From Ktedonobacter racemifer DSM 44963 (GTDB lineage: Bacteria; Chloroflexota; Ktedonobacteria; Ktedonobacterales; Ktedonobacteraceae), in NCBI RefSeq assembly GCF_000178855.1, contig NZ_ADVG01000003.1, positions 1,674,001-1,738,000 of the forward strand: a DNA stretch of 64,000 nucleotides. The letters run 5' to 3'. The notes beneath the pieces were generated by a model. That model did no database searches, was not told the origin of the DNA, and saw nothing but the letters and a program-made list of their open reading frames with translations. A program made the position numbers and the translations under genes. Positions 35,221-44,444 of this stretch are shown here, piece after piece (position 1 is the stretch's first letter; each line of letters opens with the position of its first letter).

Positions 35221-36063
35221 TCAGTTGTTGAAGTAGTGCTCTTCGATGTCTGGGAGAAGTCGCGGGCGCACAGGCTGCCATCCCAAGAGTTCCCAGGTCT
35301 GTGCACTCAACCTCGGCATGTCGAGCCTCGCCGAGATGTCGGTCGCCGCCACGGTGCCGAGAAAAGAGCCGAAGTGGGCGTCTGCCTCTTCACGGGAAAT
35401 GCTGACCACCGGCAGGTTCAGGTGGCGACCGATGACGTCGGCGATGTCGCGGAATGGCACACCCTCGTCGCCGGCCCCGTAAAGCCGTGACCCCGCTGGG
35501 GCGACTTCCAGTGCCAGGCGGAACAGGCATGCCGCATCGAGGCGATGGATAGCAGGCCAACAGTTGGACCCGTCGCCGACGTAGGCAGAGACGCCTTTCA
35601 TGCGGGCGATGTTGATTAGCATCGGTACGAAGCCCTTGTCGCCCTCGCCGTGCACGGATGGAGAGAGAGAGATGACCGATGCTCGCACTCCAGCCAGTGT
35701 GAGCACCGCGTTATTCGATGCCTCCCCGTTCAGGTGAGCGGTGGTCACGAACGGCTTGCCGGAGCCTTCGAGCGCCGCTCCCATCGTCTCGACGGCACGC
35801 AGATCGGTGGTGAGCGCGGCTGCGAAGTCCGAGAAGTCGTGCTGAAACGCCAGGTGAATGACGCCGTCCGCAGCGGCGGCACCGAGGCGCAGGCTGTCGA
35901 GGTCGTCAAGGGCACCACGGTGCACCTCGGCCCCAACTTCCTTCAGGACTGCGGCACCAGTGTCTGAGCGGGTAAGGCCGACAACCGTATGACCGGCACC
36001 GATGAGTTCGCGGACGACGGCGGAACCGATAAATCCTGTTGCTCCTGTGACGAAAACACGCAT
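35221..36063 (-). CDS. NAD-dependent epimerase/dehydratase-type SDR
   Basis: 280 residues. Rossmann motif GATGFIG (residues 7-13), acidic position in LDDLDSLR, GVIHLAFQHDFSDF, and a C-terminal substrate-binding part (AIHRLDAACLFRLALE). The YxxxK position is not conserved in the usual place, which is common in the atypical SDR subgroup, so catalysis is uncertain. ATG 36063 follows GAAGGAGAA. Divergently transcribed from a TetR gene with an operator-like dyad between them, so probably repressed by it. Both genes are cargo of the 45-bp-repeat segment. Confidence 0.87.
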   Translation of the reverse strand: MRVFVTGATGFIGSAVVRELIGAGHTVVGLTRSDTGAAVLKEVGAEVHRGALDDLDSLRLGAAAADGVIHLAFQHDFSDFAAALTTDLRAVETMGAALEGSGKPFVTTAHLNGEASNNAVLTLAGVRASVISLSPSVHGEGDKGFVPMLINIARMKGVSAYVGDGSNCWPAIHRLDAACLFRLALEVAPAGSRLYGAGDEGVPFRDIADVIGRHLNLPVVSISREEADAHFGSFLGTVAATDISARLDMPRLSAQTWELLGWQPVRPRLLPDIEEHYFNN

Positions 36064-36112
36064 AAGAAAGTTCTCCTTCTACTGGTAAGATCAAGCGTGA
36101 GTGTGATAAAAT

Positions 36113-36156
36113 GAGGCTACCTCCCTATAGTAACGGAGGAACCCTCACTTTGTCAA
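36113..36156 (-). promoter_or_regulatory. SDR promoter with overlapping operator-like dyad
   Basis: On the minus strand TTGACA (36151-36156) and TACTAT (36127-36132) are 18 bp apart. GAGGCTACCTCC (36113-36124) and GGAGGAACCCTC (36135-36146) form an imperfect dyad over the -10 and spacer, well placed for TetR repression. Confidence 0.55.
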
Positions 36157-36191
36157 GGACTAATATTCCTGGGAGCAAGGAGTTGCATGAA

Positions 36192-36779
36192 ATGAACGAG
36201 CCACCACAAGCCAACCGCCCAATGCGAGCTGATGCCCAGCGCAACTACGCCAGCCTGCTGAAAACGGCGCGAGTCGCGGTCACGGAGCGCGGCGCTGACA
36301 TCGTCCTCGAGGACATTGCCAGGTCGGCTGGGGTCGCGATCGGAACGCTGTACCGCCACTTCCCCACGCGTCAGGATCTCCTTGAGGCCGTGTTCCTGGA
36401 TGAGACCAATGAATTGAGGGCGTGCGCTGGAGAATTCGCAAGCGCTCCGGTTCCCTTAGACGCCCTGATCAGCTGGCTTCGTCTCCAGATGGACTTTGCG
36501 GCTCGAGGGCGGAGCATGGGAGCAGCCATCATGGCTGCCAAGCACGTTCCGGGAACGAGAATCTATGACGCGAACAAAGCTATGCACGAGGCGGGAGAAG
36601 TACTCTTGCTCCGCGCCCAGGCCGCAGAACAAATCCGAACGGATGTCCATATTCTCGACGTGATACGACTCGTCTACGGAATCGCCCTGGTGAATGAACA
36701 TGCGTCCGACCCTGATGGGGCCAACCGCATGCTCGATCTCGTCATCGCCGGAATCAGAACAAAGCCGAGTCGGGACTGA
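36192..36779 (+). CDS. TetR/AcrR-family regulator
   Basis: 195 residues. N-terminal HTH: NYASLLKTARVAVTERG, DIVLEDIARSAGVAIGTLYR and HFPTRQDLLEAVF, then an all-helical ligand domain. ATG 36192 has AAGGAG 9 bases upstream; the frame is open to 36111 but that part is not TetR-like. Divergent from the SDR gene, which it likely controls together with itself. Confidence 0.9.
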   Translation: MNEPPQANRPMRADAQRNYASLLKTARVAVTERGADIVLEDIARSAGVAIGTLYRHFPTRQDLLEAVFLDETNELRACAGEFASAPVPLDALISWLRLQMDFAARGRSMGAAIMAAKHVPGTRIYDANKAMHEAGEVLLLRAQAAEQIRTDVHILDVIRLVYGIALVNEHASDPDGANRMLDLVIAGIRTKPSRD

Positions 36780-37119
36780 AAGATGGTGTGTCACCTCTCT
36801 GCTAGGAGTCGATCCTATTGACGGCGGCGTGCGCCAGTTGCGCATGTGCACCGGCTTCGCTGGGAAGTCGAAAGGCAATCTTGGGGGAGGGCCAACATTG
36901 TAGCGTTCTCTCAACGAGCATGGAGGCCCAGTACTAGCGAAGCTGACACAGACCGCAAAGGAGATGGGAATAGTTGGGAAATGTCCAACACATGCTGGAA
37001 CCACAAGATATACCCTGCGCTGCCCTCACCCATTTCCAAAAATGGTGCGAAACAATCCGCCTCTGGGGCTGCTTTTCTCGATTCTCCATCGTCAATTTCC
37101 ATGTTTCGCGCTGATGCGG
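36780..37119. other. Gap between the TetR gene and the right 45-bp repeat
   Basis: No gene, repeat or RNA is recognised. Small open frames on both strands have no family character. Confidence 0.4.
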
Positions 37120-37164
37120 GTCAGTTTCGCCTCAAAAGGTGTGCTGATGCGCACCCAATTTACT

Positions 37165-37466
37165 ACCTGCTTTTGATGAGTCTCTTTGGTTTTTTCTCAT
37201 CCTAGCAGATTACGCGGTCTTGCCGTTCCTTTTTCACCCTCTTTCCTCAAAAAATCTATACCTGAAAGGGAGTGCTCCCACCCGCGCAAAGGGTGCGCAT
37301 CAAGAAGCTCTGTGGGCATGACAGCCCTTCTCAAGCTGACGGAACGAATGAGAGCGATGTCCTCTCAACTCAGAACGCCCCGTGAAGTAAATTATGCCAC
37401 TTTCATTTTGAAGCATATGTGGGCCTCTATTTGCCACTGTATGGGTAAATTTGCACCTTCTCCTAT
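37165..37466. other. Gap right of the 45-bp-repeat segment
   Basis: No gene is recognised. The right end of an IS200/IS605-type element begins just beyond it. Confidence 0.4.
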
Positions 37467-37478
37467 AATTGACATCCT

Positions 37479-37500
37479 CCCCATGGCTAAAAGCCAGGGG
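37479..37500 (-). repeat. Right-end hairpin of an IS200/IS605-type element
   Basis: CCCC-A-TGGCT-AAA-AGCCA-GGGG forms the bulged hairpin typical of IS200/IS605 right ends, just past the tnpB stop on the minus strand. A TnpB guide RNA would end near here. Confidence 0.55.
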
Positions 37501-37516
37501 ATTCTTAGAGTCACCT

Positions 37517-38691
37517 CTAGGGTTTCCTGCTTCGCTGAGTCTTGCCAGAACGAGACGAAACCCGTCCTGGTCTTATGGACTCTCCACAGGCGAGGACCGT
37601 GAGCCCCACGGTCACAATATTCTTGGCAGCGTTGATATCGCGGTCATGATGGACACCACATTCAGGACAATCCCATTGGCGGATATCAAGCGGTAAGGAG
37701 GTGAGAATATGACCACACTCGAAACACCGTTTACTGGAGGGATACCACTTGTCGATCTTGACAAGGTTTCGACCATACCAGTCTGCCTTGTATTCGAGCT
37801 GAGACACAAACTCACTCCATCCCACATCGCTGATCGCTTTGCTCAGGGTTGGGTGCTTGACCATATTTTTGACCTGCAAACTCTCCACGCACATCGTTTG
37901 GTTTTCACGAATCAGGCGGGTAGAGAGCTTGTGCAGGCGCGTCACGGCGACGATCAGCGATACGAGCATGAATGCGTGCGACCTTGAGACGCGCCTTGTC
38001 TCGATTTTTCGAGCCCTTTTTCTTCTTGGCATGGCGGCGTTGAGCTTTCGCCAGTTTCTTTTCGTCCTTGTGAAAGAATCTGGGATTGCCTACCACTTCA
38101 CCCGTCGAGAGAACCACAAAGGACTTCAAGCCAAGATCAGCACCAATCGCCTTCTCATTGCAAGGCAGATGGGCAATTTCCTCTTCCACAAGGAGACTGA
38201 TGAAGTAGCGATCAGCGCAATCTTTGGTGATAGTGACGCTCGAAGGAATGGCCTCGTTTGGCAGAGGACGCGACCACACGATCTGGAGAGGCTCGCTCAT
38301 CTTGGCAAGCGTAAGAGAGCCATTGCGCCAGGTGAAAGCATTGGCTGTATACGTGGCGGATTGGGTATTTCGCTTTTTGTGGAAGGTCGGGTATTTGGCA
38401 CGTCCTTCAAAGAAGTTGAGAAACGCTTTGTCCAGGTGGCGAAGAGCCTGCTGCAAGGGCACACTAGAAACGGCGTTCAACCAGTGTGTCTCTTCTTGCT
38501 TTTTCAAGTCAGTCAACAGGAGACTCAACTCTTTGTAATAGAGTCGCTGATGGTCGTTGTAATAGGCATCGGTTTTCTTGCGCAAGGCCCAGTTATAGAC
38601 GAAGCGACCAGCACCCAAAGGTTTGAGCAAGGATCTGCTGTTGTTCTGGCGTGGGATATACGCGGTACTTGAAAGCGCGTTTCTGTTTCAT
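37517..38691 (-). pseudogene. tnpB: tnpB (IS200/IS605 OrfB), two frameshifts
   Basis: Start MKQKRAFKYRVYPTPEQQQ at 38691. The frame shifts near 38620 (into GAGRFVYNWALRKKTDAYYN) and again near 37945 (into LHKLSTRLIRENQTMCVESL). All nuclease residues survive across the frames: Asp in IGADLGLKSFVVL, Glu in CVESLQVKNM, Asp in HHDRDINAAKNI, with a CxxC...CxxC finger (CFECG, CPECG). This is the common zinc-finger TnpB type, a different lineage from the IS607 copies here. No tnpA accompanies it. Confidence 0.88.
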
Positions 38692-39242
38692 AGGTTACAT
38701 CATAGCAGTTACGGCGTAAAAATGCAACGATTTGCACTGCCCTATCCACCCCAAGAAAGGAGCGCGCCATTCATCCCCATGTTTGCGCAACAGGGGTCTT
38801 CTGGCGCGGTTAGATAAATAAGAGAACAAGAGCTCGTTCGTCTTCTCCTTCGTCAACTACACCAAACTGGGTCAGCTTCAGAAGCCCTTTCCGCAACCTT
38901 TCCCCTTTTTACATCTGTGCTCGCTTGCTTCGTCACGATGAGGGGAAACCGGGAGACGAGGAAAGAAAACACTACACAAGTTGACAATACCAACTTTGAC
39001 TCAGCAGCCCGTTTTTGTTGTGCTTTTGACGAATTGCGGAACGATCTCTGTCCTCGCTCTCTCTGGCAAAACCACTCTTACTCTTCAAGTAAAGATGATC
39101 GTTCCATCGTTCCTCAATCGAATTGCTGCTTTAAAAGAGGCGATACGAGCAATCTCCTGGCGAGAGACAGCAGTCCCTTAGCAGGCGCTGTTCCCTGATG
39201 AGTTTTTGTGTCCTCAGTCCTGACACTACCGGCGGCCTCTGC
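38692..39242. other. Non-coding stretch left of the membrane-protein gene
   Basis: No gene is recognised. The part next to the tnpB start (38700-38790) belongs to the element's left end; AAAGGAGCGCGCCATTCATC is close to a sequence near 15118. A 93-codon frame at 38917-39198 has no family resemblance. Confidence 0.45.
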
Positions 39243-39929
39243 TTACCAGGGCAAATGAAACTCCGAAATGGCCGGCACCGCAACGACCAGCACTGAAAGA
39301 AAGGCTTCTATCATCATCAACACCTTCGCTCGTCCTGTAAGAGGAAACATTTCAGTGGGGCTGCGAGCTGTGGCGCCAGTAAATGCCAGGAAAAGGTAAT
39401 CTATGAAACCTGGTATCCAACCAGTGGGATTGCCGTCTTCCTGCTGTGGAAACAGAAAATCTGCTGCCCGGGAGCCAGACTGATGGCGTTTCATTGGTCC
39501 TCCACCGTCGATTTGCCAGTACCATAATCCGAAGATGAGAACATTGGAACACCAGAGGAGAATTGCGGAGCGTAGCAGGACTGTGGCGTATTTGTTTCCT
39601 ACCACGGTGATGATGAGAAGCATAATCCCACTGGCCAAGCCGAGAGTCAGCACTCCGAGCAGCGTGAGAAGAAGTGGATGCAGCGTTTTGTACGGAAGGC
39701 CACGTTCGGTCAAAAGGGTAAAGACGATTGGCAACAGAAAGACCGCTTCGATTGCCAGGAGCAACCAGGCTGGGCCGATCAGCAGTTTGGTGGGAAGAAA
39801 CGCGTGAAGGACTCCTACCGCAAGCATACTCAGCATTGCTTCCCAGAGAGAAGGCCTATTGAGATGAAATTGATCTGAATGCGGCATGTGGGCCGGATCA
39901 GCTGCGGACACTTTCTTTACTCGCGCCAT
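39243..39929 (-). CDS. Integral membrane protein with pore-loop-like C-terminus, unknown function
   Basis: 228 residues with six hydrophobic segments, beginning after an N-terminal cytoplasmic part (MARVKKVSAADPAHMPHSD). The C-terminal GFIDYLFLAFTGATARSPTE followed by a final helix resembles the uncharacterised DUF1345-like group and loosely the loop of two-helix ion channels, but no selectivity filter is present. A start at 39929 has an AAAGAGGG site; the frame is open to 40040. It lies downstream of the DUF2252 gene on the same strand. Confidence 0.75.
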   Translation of the reverse strand: MARVKKVSAADPAHMPHSDQFHLNRPSLWEAMLSMLAVGVLHAFLPTKLLIGPAWLLLAIEAVFLLPIVFTLLTERGLPYKTLHPLLLTLLGVLTLGLASGIMLLIITVVGNKYATVLLRSAILLWCSNVLIFGLWYWQIDGGGPMKRHQSGSRAADFLFPQQEDGNPTGWIPGFIDYLFLAFTGATARSPTEMFPLTGRAKVLMMIEAFLSVLVVAVPAISEFHLPW

Positions 39930-40065
39930 TGGTATTGTCCCTCTTTGCCTCAACCGAGCAAGCTTACGCAGCCCTGTTATTCTTTCGTTCGATTTTAGTA
40001 TGAGAAAAGGGTGAAAACTGAATCTGGCGCCTACAGGCAATCTGTGCTTGGGTGTAAATCATCGT

Positions 40066-41442
40066 CTATATGTCTGTGATAGCTGTGATGTGTTTGGCTT
40101 CTACAGCCGCCACTAAGCTGGCGTAGTCTCGTTCATTCTGGTCAGCATACGCGCAGGCAAACTCAGCCAGGGCCTGAGCAAAGGAGTCGCTTTTGCCCAG
40201 GTAGCCGCTGATCAACGCCGGATCACCAGCGCGCGCATGCGCCCTCGCCAGCGCCCATCCACACAGTTGAGCATAGACGGTGAAACGGGCAAGACTCATG
40301 GTGGTCACGTCGCTTGACCATCCCATATCGCGCAGTTGACGTACGTAGTAGTTGACGTCCTCGAACTGGGTCCAGCCCAGGAAGATATCGCTGGCAGCCT
40401 GCATGAGTCGTTGTCCATGCACGATACGCTGAGCCGGGTTGGAATACGGGCTGGGGCCAGTATAGGGTTCAAGGGCTGAGGGCCGTGCTTCCTTGATCTG
40501 AAGGAAGAGCGGATCGTTTTCCTCTCCTTCCCCCAACAACAGCACGATATAGCAGCGCGTGCCGACACTGGCTACTCCCACCACTTTCCAGGCCAGATCG
40601 ATGGGCTGGTACCATTGGAGCAACGTTTTTTGCTCTTCCCGGGTCGATTCCAGGTAGCCAGCGACAAATGCCGACAAATGCGTGGAGAGCCGCTCGTTCG
40701 GATGATGACCAATCAGCGGAGGATCATCCTTAATGCGCACTTGACCATTCACCACATGTGTAAGTTTGGGAAACGCGCGAATGTTGGTGCGCTGCTGAGC
40801 CCGAGAGATTGCGCGGTCAAGTCGAGGAAGAAGGTCACGATCAGCGACCGTACGAAGGAGTTCGACATCCACACGCGCGTACCAGAGATCGATCCGGCGC
40901 ATCGTACTAAACTCATACATACGCTCATGATATGACGAAACGCAGCTCATAACCGCTTGTCGGCAATCACGCGCGGAAAAGCCATTCTGCCGTCCTGCCA
41001 CAACAATACTGGTCGCGAGCCGTTTCACGTCCCATTCCCAGGGACCAGAGACAGTCTCGTCAAAGTCATTCACGTCAAAGACGAGGTTGCGCTCAGGCGT
41101 CGCATAGATCCCGAAATTGCCCAGATGGGCATCGCCACAAATCTGCGTCGAGATCCCGGTGATGGGCGTGCTCGCTAAATCATGTGCCATCATCGCGGCC
41201 GATCCGCGCAAAAAGTTGTAGGGCGAGACGAGCATGCGGCCGTAGCGGATGGGCACAAGTTGCTTCACCCTCGTGCGGTTTGATGCTTCCAGGATACTCA
41301 GGGGATCTGGGCGATTGGGAGTGGGCTCCCACCGGGCATGGCTGGAACGAGGGCAATGAGCACGGAGCGCCTTGCCAGCAGCATAGCGTTCCGCGCTGGT
41401 TCGTGCATACAGTGTGGATGAAGATCGCAAAACGTTGCTCAT
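40066..41442 (-). CDS. DUF2252 protein, kinase-like fold
   Basis: 458 residues of the DUF2252 family. GDAHLGNFG (residues 103-111) and FDVNDFDET (122-130) resemble the catalytic loop and metal-binding loop of aminoglycoside-phosphotransferase-like kinases, with LVPIRYGRMLVSPYNFLRG before them. Biochemical role of the family is not established; phosphorylation of a small molecule is an inference from the motifs. It lies between a DUF202 gene (83 bp upstream) and the pore-loop-like membrane protein on the same strand, possibly as one operon. Confidence 0.88.
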   Translation of the reverse strand: MSNVLRSSSTLYARTSAERYAAGKALRAHCPRSSHARWEPTPNRPDPLSILEASNRTRVKQLVPIRYGRMLVSPYNFLRGSAAMMAHDLASTPITGISTQICGDAHLGNFGIYATPERNLVFDVNDFDETVSGPWEWDVKRLATSIVVAGRQNGFSARDCRQAVMSCVSSYHERMYEFSTMRRIDLWYARVDVELLRTVADRDLLPRLDRAISRAQQRTNIRAFPKLTHVVNGQVRIKDDPPLIGHHPNERLSTHLSAFVAGYLESTREEQKTLLQWYQPIDLAWKVVGVASVGTRCYIVLLLGEGEENDPLFLQIKEARPSALEPYTGPSPYSNPAQRIVHGQRLMQAASDIFLGWTQFEDVNYYVRQLRDMGWSSDVTTMSLARFTVYAQLCGWALARAHARAGDPALISGYLGKSDSFAQALAEFACAYADQNERDYASLVAAVEAKHITAITDI

Positions 41443-41524
41443 TATTCCCTCCTAACCCAGATGAAGCCAGGCCTTCTCGTTTGCATTTTTCCCTTCTTCC
41501 GGTGTCCGGAGGAGATCAACGAGG

Positions 41525-41932
41525 CTATGGAAGAGCCATTGCCACCAGCGCGAGGAGGCCGATGATCATCAGCAGAACCGCCACCAGCACACTCAAGCGC
41601 CAGGGCTTCTCGTACGTGGTGGCAGAGCCCTGCTTCAAACGCTTCAGGCTCCATCTACACTGAATGATGGCCCCAAGCAGACCTAACACGCCAAGGATGA
41701 TGAGGCCGACCGCAACTGAGGTTATAAGATACTCCCTGAGCGTGTCCACGAAATTCCTTGGTCCACCGGTTCTGACAAGATGAAAAGCCTCTCCAAGGGC
41801 AAACCCGAAGCCGATCAGCGAAAGAGACGTTTTAATCCAACCCATGAGCGTCTTTTCAATGGCTTCATGGACCTGTTTCGCGGCGTTCTCATCGGATACG
41901 TCTGTGCTGATGTGAGATGCTCCCATGACCAT
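41525..41932 (-). CDS. DUF202/YidH-family membrane protein
   Basis: 135 residues. An N-terminal amphipathic part (EKTLMGWIKTSLSLIGFGFA) is typical of DUF202 proteins and is followed by two further membrane helices (ITSVAVGLIILGVLGLLGAI and a C-terminal one). Function unknown in the family. The start is 41932 or 41926; the frame is open to 41989. First gene of the minus-strand group with DUF2252. Confidence 0.82.
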   Translation of the reverse strand: MVMGASHISTDVSDENAAKQVHEAIEKTLMGWIKTSLSLIGFGFALGEAFHLVRTGGPRNFVDTLREYLITSVAVGLIILGVLGLLGAIIQCRWSLKRLKQGSATTYEKPWRLSVLVAVLLMIIGLLALVAMALP

Positions 41933-42361
41933 GGCCCCCTTCGAGCAATTTGGCTGTCCGTTGCATGCAACAAGTACGTATGCCCCCATCCGATTGATTA
42001 AGGAATCAGCGAACGGTGCTCTTCACCCTCCGTAATACTTCTATGATGTAACGGTGTGCAAGCACAGCATGCTTGGTCAGCGTTTCAGCCAATTGGTAAT
42101 ATGAGTGTACCAGACCCGCCAAAAATGCCTATTTTTGAATCTGGCGGAGTGTGGCAGATTGGGCGCGAAGGTGTTGGACTCATCTAGTATGCTTCATGGA
42201 GATGCTAAGGTGGGCAGAAGTAGAGTGGCTTTGCGTCTCCTTCTGTCACAGAGAGGAGCATGACTCTACTGCGTCTACGCAGCGTACAAGGAAAGCTCAT
42301 CCACTTCAGCAGTTGAGTACCATGCTGAGACTAGAGATCTTCACACAAAGGAGCAAAAGAC
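41933..42361. other. Intergenic region before the peroxidase cluster
   Basis: About 430 bp between divergent gene groups. No gene is recognised; promoters for both sides should lie here. An AAAGGAG ribosome site for the next gene is at 42347-42353. Confidence 0.45.
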
Positions 42362-42907
42362 ATGGAGACGACAAAGGAGTATCCAAAGCGGAAGGGGCTG
42401 AAGTCGGGAGTGAGGACAGAATTTACTGTCATTGGGAACGTCAAGCCAGGCCACCAACAAGCGCTGCGCGAGGCGATCAAGCGGAGAGCTGCCGATCCCC
42501 GCCGAAGAGAGGACGCCAAAAAGTTCGGCACAATACACGAAGCCAGGGTGACGCTCATCGACAACGATACGCGGCTCCTGTTTTGCAGCAGCTTCGACGG
42601 AACGTGGGATAAGTACATCGATGACTTTGCCGTTGCCGATAACGCCGTCTCGCAATCGTTCGCGGAGTTCTGGTCGCATGTCGAGGGCTACCCGGGCATC
42701 ACGGACCCGAGCGTCAAGGACTGGTTAACGGCGCACCAATATGAAGCTACCGCTTATGATAGCAGCTATCCCGAGCCCACGGTCAAGCAGATCTGGAAAG
42801 CGCTGGAACTGCAGCACGCGTTCCAGCAGGTGCTCGACACCCCTGAGGCTGAGCAGGCGCTGCAGCACCCGGCGTTGAAGCCGCTGCTTGACCAGGCAGC
42901 GACGTAA
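42362..42907 (+). CDS. Small protein of unknown family, first gene of the peroxidase/P450 cluster
   Basis: 181 residues. TEFTVIGNVKPGHQQALREA, a -IHEARVTLIDNDTRLLFCSS- strand block and FDGTWDKYIDDF suggest a ferredoxin-like alpha/beta fold, as in dimeric barrel or chlorite-dismutase-related proteins. A helical tail (WKALELQHAFQQVLDTPEA) follows. No heme or metal ligand can be named. It lies 78 bp before the DyP-type peroxidase on the same strand, and the pairing suggests a joint role in oxidising or handling the same substrate. Function inferred from context only. Confidence 0.75.
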   Translation: METTKEYPKRKGLKSGVRTEFTVIGNVKPGHQQALREAIKRRAADPRRREDAKKFGTIHEARVTLIDNDTRLLFCSSFDGTWDKYIDDFAVADNAVSQSFAEFWSHVEGYPGITDPSVKDWLTAHQYEATAYDSSYPEPTVKQIWKALELQHAFQQVLDTPEAEQALQHPALKPLLDQAAT

Positions 42908-42985
42908 GCGGGAGAGTAGCCCAATCCGATAGCAAGCAATCGCTTCCCAACAACGCCTGGGACAGTGACACCAGGAGAATCAACC

Positions 42986-44338
42986 ATGCTTGAATTCAAC
43001 GACATTCAGAGCGGCGTGCTCCACCCTCGTCCGACGCCGTATGCCGGAACGTACATCATGCTTCGCATTGACGAGCGCGCCGCCGGCCATCAGTTGCTGA
43101 AGCGGCTCACACCCGCGATTGCCTCGGCCACCGATCTGACCAGCCCTGCAGGCGATGCCTGGGTTGCGGTGGCGCTTTCCTATCACGGCCTGAAGGCGTT
43201 AGGCGTCCCCCAAGCATCGCTTGAGAGCTTCTCACCGGAGTTCCAACAGGGAATGGCGGCACGGGCCGCGGAACTGGGCGATGTGGGCGAGAGCGCTCCT
43301 GAAAAGTGGGAGTGGCCGTTGGGCACCTCCGAGGTCCATCTCGTGATCGCTGCGCTCGCCCCTGATCAGACACGCCTGGCGAAGGTCCTGGAGCCTGCAA
43401 GACAGGCCTACCAGCAGATGCCTGGCGTGACGGCGATCTACCAGCAGGACTGCTATCAACTTCCCACGGGGCGCGAACCTTTCGGCTTTCGGGACAGCAT
43501 CGGCCAACCAGCGATCGAGGGGAGCGGTCTTGCTCCCAGCAATCCCCAGGAAGCTCCGCTCAAGGCGGGAGAGTTTATTTTGGGATATCTCGACGAGTCG
43601 GGGAGGTTGCCTCCGCAGCCCCAGCCCGAGGTGCTGGGCCGCAACGGGTCGTATGTGGCCTTGAGAAAACTGCATCAAGATGTCGCCGCGTTCCGCCGAT
43701 ACCTGGCGGCACACACGACCAGCGCGGCGGAGGAAGAATGGCTGGCCGCCAAGATGATGGGTCGCTGGCGCAGCGGCGCGCCCCTCATGCTCTGCCCAGA
43801 GCATGATGACCCGGAATTGGGTGCCGATCCGCGACGCAACAACGATTTTCTCTACGCGGACTCCGACCCCAAGGGCCTCAAATGCCCGCTTGGATCGCAT
43901 GCACGGCGCGTGAACCCGCGTGACCAATTCAAGCACGAAATCACCCAGGTCAATCGCCATCGCTTGATTCGCCGCGGCACCGTCTACGGTCCCCTCCTTC
44001 CTGAGGGGGTCCTGGAGGACGACGGAGCCGATCGTGGCATCATTTTCGTCTTCATCGGTGCCTCACTTTCGCGGCAGTTCGAGTTTGTTCAGAGTGAGTG
44101 GGTCAATCAGGGTATCTTCATTGGGGCACCTAGTGAGAAAGATCCGATGTGTGGGCCCAATGACGGGGCCGGTATGTTCACCATCCCCAAGCAGCCTATC
44201 CGCCAACGCCTCCATGGCTTGCCCCAGTTCGTGACCAACCGCGGCGGGGAATACTTCTTTCTGCCCGGCCTGCGGGCGTTACGGTGGCTGGCGGACGCCG
44301 AGTATGTTGCCGAGGGAGGAGGTGGAGCCGAGCGCTAG
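42986..44338 (+). CDS. DyP-type heme peroxidase
   Basis: 450 residues. The DyP distal motif (GxxDG type) appears as GFRDSIGQPAIEG with catalytic Asp near residue 169. The proximal heme His lies in HARRVNPRDQ near residue 305, followed by a distal Arg candidate in LIRRGTVYG. No Tat or Sec signal is seen, so it should be cytoplasmic unless encapsulated; no encapsulin gene is nearby. DyP enzymes oxidise dyes, phenols and other aromatics with hydrogen peroxide. ATG 42986 is preferred (AGGAGA site) over a GTG at 42965. Confidence 0.88.
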   Translation: MLEFNDIQSGVLHPRPTPYAGTYIMLRIDERAAGHQLLKRLTPAIASATDLTSPAGDAWVAVALSYHGLKALGVPQASLESFSPEFQQGMAARAAELGDVGESAPEKWEWPLGTSEVHLVIAALAPDQTRLAKVLEPARQAYQQMPGVTAIYQQDCYQLPTGREPFGFRDSIGQPAIEGSGLAPSNPQEAPLKAGEFILGYLDESGRLPPQPQPEVLGRNGSYVALRKLHQDVAAFRRYLAAHTTSAAEEEWLAAKMMGRWRSGAPLMLCPEHDDPELGADPRRNNDFLYADSDPKGLKCPLGSHARRVNPRDQFKHEITQVNRHRLIRRGTVYGPLLPEGVLEDDGADRGIIFVFIGASLSRQFEFVQSEWVNQGIFIGAPSEKDPMCGPNDGAGMFTIPKQPIRQRLHGLPQFVTNRGGEYFFLPGLRALRWLADAEYVAEGGGGAER

Positions 44339-44444
44339 CCAGAATCCAAACCGGCTCACGACCGTGTTGACACAGATGGAGAGCATGCATGGCCATACTC
44401 CTGGCATGGCCAGAGGTCGAAATTGGCGAGAAAGGCAGAGAGTG

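Larger units (their letters stand above)
34578..37164. mobile_element. 2.6-kb segment with perfect 45-bp inverted repeats carrying SDR and TetR genes
   Basis: Bases 34578-34622 and 37120-37164 are exact inverted copies over 45 bp (AGTAAATTGGGTGCGCATCA onward), with weaker match continuing inward about 30 bp more. Inside lie a divergent SDR and TetR pair, a 335-bp inverted-repeat element and an 83-bp hairpin, but no transposase. No clear target duplication is seen. This looks like a transposon-like cargo unit mobilised in trans. Confidence 0.65.

Noticed and set aside
38917..39198. Possible small gene in the gap before 39243
   Set aside because: No ribosome site or family resemblance.
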